Positions 18,938 to 27,431 of a DNA stretch of 64,000 nucleotides are shown one piece after another. The notes under the pieces were generated by a model. The model saw only the letters and a program-made list of their open reading frames with translations, was not told the DNA's origin and made no database searches. A program made the translations under genes and the position numbers. Where the stretch lies: NCBI RefSeq assembly GCF_002024505.1, contig NZ_CP019402.1, forward strand, positions 2,232,001-2,296,000. Direction: 5' to 3'. How positions within the stretch are numbered: the stretch's first letter is position 1; every line of letters starts with the position of its first letter. This DNA comes from Plantibacter flavus (GTDB taxonomy: Bacteria > Actinomycetota > Actinomycetes > Actinomycetales > Microbacteriaceae).

Positions 18938-20119
18938 ATGCGAGTTGATCTTGTGACAAAGGAGTACCCGCCGGAGATCTACGGCGGCGCAGGCGTCCAC
19001 GTGTCGGAGCTGGTGAAATCCCTCCGTAGCGACATCGACGTGACCGTGCGCTGCTTCGGCGCTCCACGCGACGAGGCCGACACCGTCGCCTACGGTGTCC
19101 CGGCCGAGCTCCAGGGGGCGAACGGCGCCCTCACGACACTCGGGACGGACCTCCTGATCGCCCAGGACGTCGCCGGAGCCGACCTCGTGCACTCGCACAC
19201 CTGGTACGCGAACGGTGCCGGTCACCTCGCGTCGCTGCTGCACGGCATCCCGCACGTCGTGACCGCGCACAGTCTGGAGCCGCTCCGGCCGTGGAAGGCC
19301 GAGCAGCTCGGCGGCGGGTACCGCGTGTCCAGTTGGATCGAGCAGTCCGCCTACGAAGGCGCCGCGGCCGTCGTGGCGGTCAGCGACGGCATGCGCCGCG
19401 ACATCCTGCGGTCGTATCCGAGCCTCGACCCGGCCAAGGTGCAGGTCATCTACAACGGCATCGACCTGACCGACTGGCAGCCACGCGTGGACGACGAGCT
19501 GCTGCGGTCGCTCGGCATCGACCCGTCCCGTCCCTCCGTCGTCTTCGTCGGTCGGATCACCCGTCAGAAGGGGCTGCCGTACCTGCTCCGCGCGGCCCGC
19601 CTGCTGCCGCCCGACGTGCAGCTCATCCTGTGCGCCGGCGCTCCCGACACCCCCGAGATCCTCACCGAGGTCAAGGGGCTCGTCGAGGAGCTGCAGCGCG
19701 AGCGCACCGGGGTCGTGTGGATCGAACGGCTGCTCCCGCGTCACGAGCTGTGCACCGTCCTCACCGCCGCCACGACCTTCGTGTGCCCGTCGATCTACGA
19801 GCCGCTCGGCATCGTCAACCTCGAGGCGATGGCCTGCGGTGCCGCCGTGGTCGGGACGGGGACCGGCGGCATCCCTGAGGTCGTGCAGGACGGTGTGACC
19901 GGGAGGATCGTCCCCCTCGCGCAGGCGTCCGACGGCACCGGCACCCCGCTCGACCCGGAGCGTTTCGTCGCCGACCTCGCCGCCACCCTCACCGAGGTCG
20001 TCCAGGATCCCGCCCAGGCGAGGGCCTACGGGGCCGCTGGTCGCCGACGCGCGGAGTCCGACTTCAGCTGGTCGCGCATCGCCACCCAGACGGCGGAGCT
20101 GTACCGCAGCCTGGTCTGA
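18938..20119 (+). CDS. GT4 glycosyltransferase: glycogen synthase or maltose-1-phosphate synthase (GlgA/GlgM type)
   Basis: 393-residue GT-B glycosyltransferase using ADP-glucose. N-terminal TKEYPPEIYGGAGVHV (7-22) and C-terminal PSIYEPLGIVNLEAMACG carry the donor-binding acidic pair. Actinobacterial proteins of this size and position (divergent from glgC, as Rv1212c/Rv1213 in Mycobacterium tuberculosis) were named GlgA but Rv1212c was shown to be GlgM, which makes alpha-maltose 1-phosphate for the GlgE pathway. Sequence alone cannot separate the two, and no glgE is in the window. It starts with the ATG at 18938, directly behind a -10-like hexamer. Confidence 0.9.
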   Translation: MRVDLVTKEYPPEIYGGAGVHVSELVKSLRSDIDVTVRCFGAPRDEADTVAYGVPAELQGANGALTTLGTDLLIAQDVAGADLVHSHTWYANGAGHLASLLHGIPHVVTAHSLEPLRPWKAEQLGGGYRVSSWIEQSAYEGAAAVVAVSDGMRRDILRSYPSLDPAKVQVIYNGIDLTDWQPRVDDELLRSLGIDPSRPSVVFVGRITRQKGLPYLLRAARLLPPDVQLILCAGAPDTPEILTEVKGLVEELQRERTGVVWIERLLPRHELCTVLTAATTFVCPSIYEPLGIVNLEAMACGAAVVGTGTGGIPEVVQDGVTGRIVPLAQASDGTGTPLDPERFVADLAATLTEVVQDPAQARAYGAAGRRRAESDFSWSRIATQTAELYRSLV

Positions 20120-20170
20120 ACCACCTGCGGACGCCTCGGAGGACGGCGACGCGCGACGAGTCTTGGCGGA

Positions 20171-20176
20171 TAGGCT
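20171..20176 (+). promoter_or_regulatory. -10-like TAGGCT, leaderless spacing
   Basis: TAGGCT ends 6 bases before the ATG at 20183, and there is no ribosome-binding site in between. Confidence 0.5.
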
Positions 20177-20182
20177 AGGACC

Positions 20183-20995
20183 ATGCCGAGCGTGTTGCAG
20201 TTCTCCGATGTGTCCGTCGTCCGCAATCTCAACCCCATCCTCGATGGCGTCGACTGGACGGTGACGGGCGACCAGCGATGGATCGTCCTCGGCCCGAACG
20301 GCGCAGGCAAGACGACGCTCCTGCAGCTCGCGGCGACGCTCATCCACCCCTCGAAGGGCACGGTCTCCGTGCTCGACGAGACGCTCGGCCGGGTCGACGT
20401 CTTCGAGCTGCGACCGCGCATCGGCTTCGCGTCCTCCGCCCTCGCGAAGCGGGTGCCGCCGGAGGAGACCGTCCTGGACGTCGTGCTCACGGCGGCCTAC
20501 TCGGTCACCGGCCGCTGGGTCGAGCAGTACGAGGACATCGATGTGAAGCGGGCCTCGCGGGTCCTCGCCGAATGGAAGCTCGACCACCTCGCCGACCGCC
20601 GTTTCGGCACGCTCAGCGACGGCGAGCAGAAGCGCGTGCAGATCGCGCGGGCCATCATGACCGACCCCGAACTCCTCCTGCTCGACGAGCCGGCCGCGAG
20701 CCTCGACCTCGGCACGCGCGAGGAGCTCGTCGAGCTGCTCGGCGGCTACGCGAGCGCCGACGACTCACCGGCGATCATCATGGTGACCCACCACGTCGAG
20801 GAGATCCCCGTCGGCTTCACGCACGTCCTGCTCGTTCGCGACGGCGGCGTCGTCGCCGCCGGACCGATCGCCGAGACCCTCACGGCCGAGCACCTCAGTG
20901 AGACCTTCGACCTCCCGATCGAGCTGACCGAGGAGGACGGACGCTTCCACGCCCGCTCCGCCCGCGCCGGACGCTCGGCTGTCGCCCCCTCCTGA
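20183..20995 (+). CDS. Stand-alone ABC transporter ATP-binding protein
   Basis: 270-residue ATPase. Walker [10 protein letters not shown] is at 37-45, the signature is LSDGEQKR rather than LSGGQ, Walker B ends in [13 protein letters not shown], and the switch histidine is in THHVEE. No permease or binding-protein gene is next to it, so the substrate and even a transport role are unknown. Proteins of this type, with a PSSALAKR-like N-terminal lobe and a polar C terminus, resemble ModF/PhnC-like single ATPases. It lies between the glycosyltransferase and the L31 gene and is probably transcribed alone. Confidence 0.82.
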   Translation: MPSVLQFSDVSVVRNLNPILDGVDWTVTGDQRWIVLGPNGAGKTTLLQLAATLIHPSKGTVSVLDETLGRVDVFELRPRIGFASSALAKRVPPEETVLDVVLTAAYSVTGRWVEQYEDIDVKRASRVLAEWKLDHLADRRFGTLSDGEQKRVQIARAIMTDPELLLLDEPAASLDLGTREELVELLGGYASADDSPAIIMVTHHVEEIPVGFTHVLLVRDGGVVAAGPIAETLTAEHLSETFDLPIELTEEDGRFHARSARAGRSAVAPS

Positions 20996-21051
20996 CGGCC
21001 GTACCTCGGCGGGTCGACCTCGGCAGGCGAGCAGATGCGCGCCGAGTCTGG

Positions 21052-21152
21052 TAAAGTCGACCTTTGGCTCGCGGAGCCAAGAGCTTTCTGCCTCGTGCCT
21101 GGAGTTCCGAGCGCGGGTACTACCCACACCATCCACTCAACAAGGACTGCTG
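21052..21152 (+). promoter_or_regulatory. Promoter and structured 5' leader of rpmE2
   Basis: A -10-like TAAAGT at 21052-21057 predicts transcription from about 21064. At that point begins a perfect hairpin, TTGGCTC (21064-21070) with GAGCCAA (21074-21080) around GCG. The untranslated leader is about 89 bases, long for this genome, and ends with AAGGA before the ATG. A conserved actinobacterial L31 leader RNA has been described in comparative work; this is a candidate member. Confidence 0.55.
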
Positions 21153-21401
21153 ATGAAATCTGACATCCACCCCACGTACGAAGCCGTCGTCTTCCGCGAC
21201 CTCGCCTCCGGCGCGACGTTCCTCACGCGCTCGACGGTCTCGTCGGGCAAGACGATCGACCTCGACGGCGTCACCTACCCGGTGATCGACGTGGAGATCT
21301 CGTCCGAGTCGCACCCGTTCTACACGGGCAAGCAGCGCATCATGGACTCCGCCGGTCGCGTCGAGAAGTTCAACCAGCGCTTCAAGGGCTTCGGCAAGTA
21401 G
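21153..21401 (+). CDS. rpmE2: Type B ribosomal protein L31 (zinc-independent)
   Basis: 82-residue L31 of the type B form: it begins [15 protein letters not shown] and has no cysteine, so it lacks the zinc ribbon of the type A protein. [10 protein letters not shown] and RVEKFNQRF are family signatures. It is part of the large ribosomal subunit at the subunit bridge. In many bacteria type B L31 replaces the zinc form under zinc shortage, under Zur control; I see no Zur-like palindrome upstream, so here it may be the ordinary copy. A strong terminator follows 19 bases after the stop. Confidence 0.95.
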   Translation: MKSDIHPTYEAVVFRDLASGATFLTRSTVSSGKTIDLDGVTYPVIDVEISSESHPFYTGKQRIMDSAGRVEKFNQRFKGFGK

Positions 21402-21420
21402 TCCTTCCGCTGTCATACAC

Positions 21421-21450
21421 GAACGCCCCGATCCTCGGATCGGGGCGTTC
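21421..21450. terminator. Bidirectional hairpin terminator, rpmE2 / exonuclease
   Basis: Perfect inverted repeat with 14-base arms (GAACGCCCCGATCC and its complement) around TC, between convergent genes. The outer sequence is GTTCGTCGTCG on the right, with a modest T content. Confidence 0.85.
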
Positions 21451-21474
21451 GTCGTCGTGGGGAGTCCGTGCGAC

Positions 21475-22248
21475 TCAGATACCGATGGGCAGCTGGTCCG
21501 CTGGGACGATGACCGGCGTCTCGGGTCGAGCGGCAGGGCGTCCGGTGCGAATGGGCCAAGCGCCTTCGGCGACGAATTCGGGGTCGCGCACGCGGCGCAT
21601 GTAGGACTGGAAGCTCTCCGCCTGCTCGAGCGACCAGGTCCGCTGAGCCTCGTGCAGCTCGTCCACGCTCGTCGGCAATGCGTCGGCGTAGCGTCGGCCG
21701 ATGGCCTGAGCGACGCGTCCGGCGGCGACGGCGTCCACGCCCGCGTCGTGCGCACCTTCCAGTGGAACGCCGTGCAGGGCGGCGACGACCTCGAGCGTCC
21801 GCTTGCCGCGGCGGAACGTGTCGAGCCGTCGGTCGAGGATCAGCGGGTCGACGACGGGGGACGGGGCGGTGATCGAGGTCACCCCGTGTCGCTCCGCCTC
21901 GAAGTGCAGGAGAGAGAAGTCGTAGGGCGCGTTGTAGGCGACCACCGGGGTCCGTGCGGCGAACAGTTCGGTGAGGACGGACACGATCTCTCCGACGACG
22001 GCCGGTGCCGGACGCCCCTCCGCCCGGGCACGCTCCGTCGTGACGCCGTGGATCTCGGCGGCGCGAGCAGGGATCTCGACCCCGGGGTCGGCCATCCACG
22101 ACCACGAGCGTTCGACCGAACCGTCCGCGGTGATGACACCGACGAAGGCGGTCACGATGCGACTCGTCTCCACCTCGATGCCGGTCGTCTCGAGATCGAA
22201 GACCGCCAGGCGGTCCGTCCAGTGGGGGTTCGCGTCGACCGTGTTCAC
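21475..22248 (-). CDS. DnaQ-family 3'-5' exonuclease (DNA polymerase III epsilon-like)
   Basis: 257-residue DEDDh-type exonuclease. The first acidic motif FDLETTG has D18 and E20, the second is in VVAYNAPYDFSLL, and the third is HDAGVDA. Such proteins proofread or trim DNA or RNA ends. The C-terminal 60 residues (from RTWSLEQAESFQSYMRR) are outside the nuclease fold. It is too short and isolated to say whether it is the replicative proofreading subunit. The GTG start at 22248 is 6 bases from a minus-strand TAGGGT, so it is likely leaderless. Confidence 0.88.
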   Translation of the reverse strand: MNTVDANPHWTDRLAVFDLETTGIEVETSRIVTAFVGVITADGSVERSWSWMADPGVEIPARAAEIHGVTTERARAEGRPAPAVVGEIVSVLTELFAARTPVVAYNAPYDFSLLHFEAERHGVTSITAPSPVVDPLILDRRLDTFRRGKRTLEVVAALHGVPLEGAHDAGVDAVAAGRVAQAIGRRYADALPTSVDELHEAQRTWSLEQAESFQSYMRRVRDPEFVAEGAWPIRTGRPAARPETPVIVPADQLPIGI

Positions 22249-22254
22249 GCCTTC

Positions 22255-22260
22255 ACCCTA
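22255..22260 (-). promoter_or_regulatory. -10-like TAGGGT for the exonuclease gene, leaderless spacing
   Basis: Minus-strand TAGGGT lies 6 bases before the GTG at 22248. It forms a divergent pair with the promoter at 22341, 80 bases away. Confidence 0.5.
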
Positions 22261-22340
22261 TGACGCACCTCCGACAGGGGCCTGTGCCACGCCGGGACGG
22301 CACGCTCCGCGTCGTCGGGTGAACGCGGAGCCGGACTGCC

Positions 22341-22346
22341 TAGACT
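22341..22346 (+). promoter_or_regulatory. -10-like TAGACT, leaderless spacing
   Basis: TAGACT ends 6 bases before the ATG at 22353; the six bases between (GAGTGG) give no proper ribosome-binding site spacing. Confidence 0.5.
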
Positions 22347-22352
22347 GAGTGG

Positions 22353-23255
22353 ATGCCCGTCGAATCACCGTACGCCGACCAGCTCGACCGCATCCCCGTC
22401 CGGGAGCGCTCGCTCATCGTGGACGGAGCCGAGACCCGGTTCTGGGACTACGGCGACCGAGAGGCATCGACGACGATCGTCATGGTGCACGGGTTCCGCG
22501 GCGACCACCACGGCCTCGAACCGGTCGTCGCGCAGCTCTCCGGATTCCGGATCATCGCTCCGGACCTCCCCGGCTTCGGCAGCTCCGCACCCTTCCCCGA
22601 CGCCACCCACTCCGTCGAGGGGTACGCAGCCTGGCTGGGACGGTTCATCGAGGAGCTACACCTGACCGGCCGGGTCGTCCTGCTCGGGCACTCGTTCGGC
22701 TCGATCGTGTCGAGCGCCGCCGTCGCCGGGGGACTCCGACCGGACGACCTCGTCCTCGTGAACCCGATCGCCGCCCCGGCGCTCCAGGGCCCTCGAGGTG
22801 TCCTGACGAGGCTCGCGGTCTTCTACTACTGGTCGTCCGCGAAGCTCCCGAAACGCCTGGGCTTCGCCTTCCTCCGCAACAAGGGTGTCGTCCGCATCAT
22901 GAGCGTCGCGATGGCGAAGACGAAGGACCCGACGCTCCGTCGGTGGATCCACGCCCAGCACGACCAGTACTTCAGCGCCTTCGCCGACCGGGAGGTCGTC
23001 CTCGAGTCGTTCACCGCCTCGGTCAGCCACGACGTCAGCGAGTACGCCGACCGCATCCCCAGCCGCACGCTGCTCATCGCCGCCGAGCGCGACGACATCA
23101 CGCCCGTGGCCGCGCAGTACGCGCTCGCGAAGCGGTTCGCCGACGCGCAGCTGCACGTCATCCCGGGCGTCGGACACCTCATCCACTACGAGGAGCCGCA
23201 CGACGCGGCGCAACGCCTCACCGCGTTCCTCGCGGACGACCACACCGACGCCTGA
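22353..23255 (+). CDS. Alpha/beta hydrolase
   Basis: 300-residue alpha/beta-hydrolase. MVHGFRGDHHG forms the oxyanion region (44-54), the nucleophile elbow is GHSFG with S114, an acidic residue lies in AAERDDITPV, and the catalytic histidine is in GVGHLIHYE (H275). A cap region of about 80 residues (140-220) contains KLPKRLGFAF. There is no signal peptide. Substrate unknown. It is divergent from the exonuclease and converges with the sirtuin gene, whose stop codon pairs with its own in one hairpin. Confidence 0.87.
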   Translation: MPVESPYADQLDRIPVRERSLIVDGAETRFWDYGDREASTTIVMVHGFRGDHHGLEPVVAQLSGFRIIAPDLPGFGSSAPFPDATHSVEGYAAWLGRFIEELHLTGRVVLLGHSFGSIVSSAAVAGGLRPDDLVLVNPIAAPALQGPRGVLTRLAVFYYWSSAKLPKRLGFAFLRNKGVVRIMSVAMAKTKDPTLRRWIHAQHDQYFSAFADREVVLESFTASVSHDVSEYADRIPSRTLLIAAERDDITPVAAQYALAKRFADAQLHVIPGVGHLIHYEEPHDAAQRLTAFLADDHTDA

Positions 23256-23269
23256 GGCGTCAGGCGTCG
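23246..23269. terminator. Symmetric hairpin containing both stop codons of convergent genes
   Basis: CGACGCCTGA (23246-23255) and TCAGGCGTCG (23260-23269) are perfect complements around GGCG. Each arm encodes the last two residues (Asp-Ala) and the TGA stop of one of the two convergent genes, so both proteins end in TDA. It probably terminates both transcripts. Confidence 0.6.
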
Positions 23270-24162
23270 GTCGCCTCCTGCGAGACGACGCTCGTGAACG
23301 CGGACGGGACCAGGCGAGCGGCGATCCCGGTGAGCGTCTCACTGGCACCCGCGTCGAGCTTCACATCCGCACGGCCGTCCGCCTTCGTGACGCCACGGTT
23401 GATGACGACGATCGGCAACCGCTTCCGGCGGGCGAGTTCGAGGAGCCGGATCCCCGAGTTGACCACGAGCGACGACCCGGCGATCACGAGTGCGTCGGCG
23501 CCGCGCACGAGTGCCGCCGCCTCGGCGTACTTCTCCGTGGGGATGAACTCGCCGAAGAAGACCACGTCCGGCTTCAGCATGCCACCGCAGACCGTGCACA
23601 CGGGGACGACGATCTCGTCCACGCGCCCGACCTCGGCATCGCCGTCCGGGTTGATCGTCACGTCCGTCTCGGTGTCGAGCCAGGGGTTCAGCGACGTCAT
23701 GCGCTCCGCGATGCTCGACCTGGCGTAGCTCTGCCCGCAGGAGAGACAGCTGACGCGGTCCATCGACCCGTGCAGGTCGACGACGCGGCGCGAGCCGGCT
23801 CTGACGTGGAGGCCGTCGACGTTCTGCGTGATGACGCCGTCGGCGATGCCGGCCTCCTCGAGGAGCGCGATCGCCCGGTGGCCGGCGTTCGGTCGAGCGC
23901 CGTCGAACCGCTTCCACCCGAGGTGGCTGCCGGCCCAGTAGCGTTTGCGCGCGGCGTCGTCGTTGGACAGGAACTGGTCGACCGTCATGGGGGTCCGCAC
24001 CGGAGCGCCCTGGCCCCGATAGTCGGGGATGCCGGAGTCCGTGCTGACGCCGGCCCCGGTGAGGAAGGCGACGCGTCGGTCCGCGAGCAGCTCGATCGCC
24101 CGTTCGAGCCCGGCCTCGGCCGTCTCGTCAGCGGGATCCCCTGCTGCGATCAGCGTGCTCAT
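23260..24162 (-). CDS. NAD-dependent protein deacylase (sirtuin)
   Basis: 300-residue Sir2-family enzyme that removes acyl groups from lysines using NAD+. Motifs: GAGVSTDSGIPDYRG (36-50), QNVDGLH (113-119), catalytic H131 in DLHGSM, and zinc ligands C139, C142 (CLSC) and CTVC later. The region PDVVFFGE follows. An open frame runs further upstream, but it is antisense to the methyltransferase gene. The ATG at 24162 has GGAG five bases upstream; another ATG at 24177 would add five residues. It is divergent from the SpoU methyltransferase. Confidence 0.92.
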   Translation of the reverse strand: MSTLIAAGDPADETAEAGLERAIELLADRRVAFLTGAGVSTDSGIPDYRGQGAPVRTPMTVDQFLSNDDAARKRYWAGSHLGWKRFDGARPNAGHRAIALLEEAGIADGVITQNVDGLHVRAGSRRVVDLHGSMDRVSCLSCGQSYARSSIAERMTSLNPWLDTETDVTINPDGDAEVGRVDEIVVPVCTVCGGMLKPDVVFFGEFIPTEKYAEAAALVRGADALVIAGSSLVVNSGIRLLELARRKRLPIVVINRGVTKADGRADVKLDAGASETLTGIAARLVPSAFTSVVSQEATDA

Positions 24163-24300
24163 GCCTGCTCCGTCCATCCGTCCGCGATGATCGGAGTACT
24201 CCGGGCCATCGCTTCCCCTGAGTCTAAACGGCCTCGTTTTCGATCGTGTTCCCACTCTGGCAAGGTGGAGGTCGAACATCGCGTCGAGAGGACGTCTCCC

Positions 24301-25104
24301 ATGCAGGTCATCCGGATCACCGATCTCGACGACGGACGACTCGACGACTACGCGCGGCTGACGGACGTCGCCCTCCGCCGGGTGTCCGAACCCGCGGGTG
24401 GCCTGTACATCGCCGAGTCCACGAAGGTCATGGAACGTGCGCTGCGCGCCGGGCACCGACCGCGATCGGTCCTGCTGCAGGAGAAGTGGCTCGACGACGT
24501 CTCGCCACTCCTCGAGGATCACGACGTCCCGGTCTTCGTCGGCGAGCCCGCACTCCTGGAGCAGCTGACGGGCTTCCACCTGCACCGGGGAGCGCTCGCG
24601 GCGATGCACCGCCCACCGCTCGCCGACCCCGCCGAACTCCTCGCCGACGCCCGCCGGGTGGTCATCCTCGAAGACATCGTCGACCACACCAACGTCGGCG
24701 CCATCTTCCGCTCCGTCGCCGGCCTCGGTGCCGACGCGGTCCTGATCACCCCGCGCTGCGCCGACCCGCTGTACCGTCGAAGCGTCCGCGTCAGCATGGG
24801 CACGGTCCTGCAGGTGCCGTGGACCCGCCTGCCGGAATGGGATGTCGCATCCGACGTCCTGCGGGATGCCGGCTTCGAGACGGCCGCCCTCGCTCTGGCC
24901 GACGACGCCGTGGACCTCGACACCTATGCTCGGACCGCCCCGGAACGGCTCGCCATCGTGCTCGGCGCTGAAGGTGACGGTCTGAGCGCCTCGGCCCTCG
25001 CCGCCGCCGACACGATCGTGACCATCCCGATGCTCCACGGCGTCGACTCGCTGAACGTCGCGTCGGCCAGTGCCGTCGCCCTCTGGGAGCTCCGGGTCCG
25101 CTGA
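24301..25104 (+). CDS. SpoU/TrmH-family RNA 2'-O-methyltransferase
   Basis: 267-residue SPOUT methyltransferase, probably modifying a ribose in rRNA or tRNA with S-adenosylmethionine. The N-terminal part is an RNA-binding-like domain (about 1-100). The catalytic domain has HTNVGAIFRS (motif 1, with the conserved Asn and Arg), LGAEGDGLS (motif 2) and PMLHGVDSLNVASASAV (motif 3), the knot region. The target nucleotide is not predictable. GAGAGG upstream of the ATG is a weak ribosome-binding site. Confidence 0.9.
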   Translation: MQVIRITDLDDGRLDDYARLTDVALRRVSEPAGGLYIAESTKVMERALRAGHRPRSVLLQEKWLDDVSPLLEDHDVPVFVGEPALLEQLTGFHLHRGALAAMHRPPLADPAELLADARRVVILEDIVDHTNVGAIFRSVAGLGADAVLITPRCADPLYRRSVRVSMGTVLQVPWTRLPEWDVASDVLRDAGFETAALALADDAVDLDTYARTAPERLAIVLGAEGDGLSASALAAADTIVTIPMLHGVDSLNVASASAVALWELRVR

Positions 25105-25177
25105 CCACGGTCCAACGCTGCTCGAAGACCACCGGCACGGCGGCAGGTCGCGACAGGGGACGCGCAGGAGCGCCGGG

Positions 25178-25183
25178 TAGCAT
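25178..25183 (+). promoter_or_regulatory. -10-like TAGCAT, leaderless spacing
   Basis: TAGCAT ends 6 bases before the GTG at 25190, which is the only reasonable start. Confidence 0.5.
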
Positions 25184-25189
25184 GACCGG

Positions 25190-26434
25190 GTGCCACTCAC
25201 GAGACGACAGATCTATCGCCGCCGCCGTCTCGCCGTCTTCGGCGTCCTCGCCCTCCTGATCGGGCTGTTCGGGTACAGCGCAGGCGCGCTGCTCCGACCG
25301 GTCCCGGCCGCGGCTGCGACGCTCGAAGCCGGCGACGCCCTCACGACCTCGCTCGTCCAGCAGACCACACCGGTCGCCTGGCCCGGATTCGGGCGGGGCG
25401 CCCTCGGTGCCGTCGGGTTCGACGGCGTCCTGAGTTCGAGTGGCGAACAGACGCCGTTCCCCATCGCGAGCATCACCAAGACGATCACCTCCCTCGTCGT
25501 GCTGGAGGCCAAGCCCCTCGCCGCGGGCGATCAGGGCCCGTCCATCACGCTGACCGACGCCGACGTCGGGTTCTACTACGACACCATCGCGGAGAACGGT
25601 TCAGCGGCACCCGTCGTCGCCGGGTCGGTGTTCACCCAGCGGCAGATGCTCGAAGCGCTCCTCCTCCCGTCGGCGAACAACTACAGCATCTCGCTCGCCG
25701 TCTGGGCCTTCGGTTCGGTCGACGCGTACCTCGACGCGGCGCGCGCCTGGCTCGACGCACACGGGCTGACCGGCACGACCGTCACGAACACGAGCGGCCT
25801 GGGCGAGACGAACGTCAGCACCCCGAGCGACCTGGTGACCATCGGCAAGCTCGTGCTCGCCGACCCGGTGCTCTCGTCGATCGTCAAGGAGCCCACGGCG
25901 GTACTGCCCGCCATCGGCGAGGTCGAGAACACGAACGCCCTCCTCGGCCAGTACGGGGTGACCGGCATGAAGACGGGGACCGACGACGCCTCGGGCGCCT
26001 GCCTGCTGTTCTCCGCCGACCTCCAGGTGGCGGGGCGGACGGTGACTGTCGTCGGCGTCATCCTCGGTGCCGACGACCACACCGTGCTCAACGAGGCCGT
26101 GGTCTCCCTGTTGCAGAGCGTGCCGGCCGGATTCCACCAGGTCCAGCTCGCCACCGCCGGGCAATCGGTCGGCTCCTACTCGACCGCGTGGGACGAGGCG
26201 GCGAAGGTCGTCGTGGCGTCCGACGCCTCCGTGCTGGTCTGGCAGGACACCCCGATCACTGTCGAGAGCCGCGCCAGAGCCATCGAGGCGGGTGCCGCCG
26301 GTTCGACGGTCGGGAAGCTCAGCTACACCGTGGGTGCCGGCGCGGAGGGCGGTGCGGCGACGATCGACGTCCCGCTGGCTCTCGACGCGGACATCGCCCC
26401 GGTCACGCCCTGGTGGCGCCTGACCAACCCGTGA
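25190..26434 (+). CDS. D-alanyl-D-alanine carboxypeptidase (penicillin-binding protein, S11 type)
   Basis: 414-residue exported peptidase that trims the last D-alanine of peptidoglycan stem peptides. A short basic N terminus is followed by one hydrophobic segment (about 14-36), a signal anchor. The active-site motifs are SITK (S94, K97), SAN (161-163) and KTGT (261-264). A C-terminal beta-rich extension follows from about 330. The GTG start lies right behind a -10-like hexamer. Neighbours are unrelated. Confidence 0.88.
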   Translation: MPLTRRQIYRRRRLAVFGVLALLIGLFGYSAGALLRPVPAAAATLEAGDALTTSLVQQTTPVAWPGFGRGALGAVGFDGVLSSSGEQTPFPIASITKTITSLVVLEAKPLAAGDQGPSITLTDADVGFYYDTIAENGSAAPVVAGSVFTQRQMLEALLLPSANNYSISLAVWAFGSVDAYLDAARAWLDAHGLTGTTVTNTSGLGETNVSTPSDLVTIGKLVLADPVLSSIVKEPTAVLPAIGEVENTNALLGQYGVTGMKTGTDDASGACLLFSADLQVAGRTVTVVGVILGADDHTVLNEAVVSLLQSVPAGFHQVQLATAGQSVGSYSTAWDEAAKVVVASDASVLVWQDTPITVESRARAIEAGAAGSTVGKLSYTVGAGAEGGAATIDVPLALDADIAPVTPWWRLTNP

Positions 26435-26473
26435 CCGCGCCAGACGCCGGAGCCCGGGTGATCGGCCGGACGA

Positions 26474-27283
26474 TCAGACGTCGAGTTCCTGGTCCTGGGC
26501 TGTAACCGTCAGGAAGGGTCCGGCGATCGGTCGCTTGGCGGTGATGTGGTCGCCGGACGACTGGTGCCGCACCCGGCGGAGCACCCAGGGCACGAGGTAC
26601 TCCCGCGCCCAGGCGAGGTCCTCGGTCCGGGCCTGACGCCAACGCCGCACGGGCAGCGGCTCCGGCTGCAGCGGCTTGAGGTCGTTCTCCACGTTCAGCG
26701 CGTGGAGGACGAGGCGGGCGACCTCGTGATGGCCGAGCGCGTTCAGATGCAGCCGGTCCGGGGCCCACATCCGCGGATCCTGGATCGCCTGGAGCGACCA
26801 CTGATCGGCGATGATGCAGTCGTGTCGGGCGGCGATGGCCCGCAGGTTCTCGTTGTAGATCGCGACCTTACCGCGGATGCTCCGGAACACGGGGGAGAAG
26901 CCGACGTCCACGCCGGTGAACAGCACGACCGTCGCTCCGTCGCTCCGGAGCCGGATGATCGCCTGCTCGAGTCGTCTGGCGATGTCATCGGGGTCGGTGC
27001 CGGGCCGGATCACGTCGTTGCCGCCCGCGGAGATCGTGATGAGGTCCGGGTGCAGCTCCAGGGCCGGCTCCACCTGGTCGTCGAGGATCTGCTGTGCGAG
27101 CTTGCCGCGCACCGCGAGGTTGGCGTAGGCGAAGTCCGAATTCTGCGCGGCCAGCACCTCGGCGACCCGATCGGCCCACCCGCGGTGCCCGCCCGGCGCA
27201 CCCGGCTCGGGATCGCCGATCCCCTCGGTGAACGAGTCGCCGATGGCGACGTACCGCGACCAGGGATGGTGCTGTTCGGTCAT
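26474..27283 (-). CDS. SGNH/GDSL-family hydrolase
   Basis: 269-residue hydrolase with the four SGNH blocks: GDSFTEG with nucleophile S17, NLAVRG, ISAGGNDVI, and DRLHLNALGH carrying the Asp-x-x-His pair. Enzymes of this family cleave esters of lipids or sugars. There is no signal peptide. The last 70 residues are basic and carry WAREYLVPWVLRR. The ATG at 27283 has GGAGG nine bases upstream. It diverges from a helicase gene. Confidence 0.87.
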   Translation of the reverse strand: MTEQHHPWSRYVAIGDSFTEGIGDPEPGAPGGHRGWADRVAEVLAAQNSDFAYANLAVRGKLAQQILDDQVEPALELHPDLITISAGGNDVIRPGTDPDDIARRLEQAIIRLRSDGATVVLFTGVDVGFSPVFRSIRGKVAIYNENLRAIAARHDCIIADQWSLQAIQDPRMWAPDRLHLNALGHHEVARLVLHALNVENDLKPLQPEPLPVRRWRQARTEDLAWAREYLVPWVLRRVRHQSSGDHITAKRPIAGPFLTVTAQDQELDV

Positions 27284-27417
27284 GGGTGGTTCCTCCTGCT
27301 GTGCATCCGGAACCTCCAGCGTACGCCCGCCCCTCGGCTGGCGGATCAGTCGCGAGTCGGACATCCGGACGGCTGTCGAGGCCGCACACGATGGTCGGCG
27401 GTGTCGGTTCGGCCGGG

Positions 27418-27423
27418 TACAGT
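27418..27423 (+). promoter_or_regulatory. -10-like TACAGT before the second helicase
   Basis: TACAGT ends 8 bases before the GTG at 27432, and no ribosome-binding site is visible, suggesting a leaderless or near-leaderless transcript. Confidence 0.4.
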
Positions 27424-27431
27424 GGTCTCCA

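Noticed and set aside
21001..21152. Zur control of the type B L31 gene
   Set aside because: No AT-rich palindrome of the Zur type is visible upstream, so zinc control is not supported.
24163..25200. Upstream extension of the sirtuin frame by 346 codons
   Set aside because: The extension is antisense to the SpoU methyltransferase; a good ribosome-binding site and the family length support the ATG at 24162.
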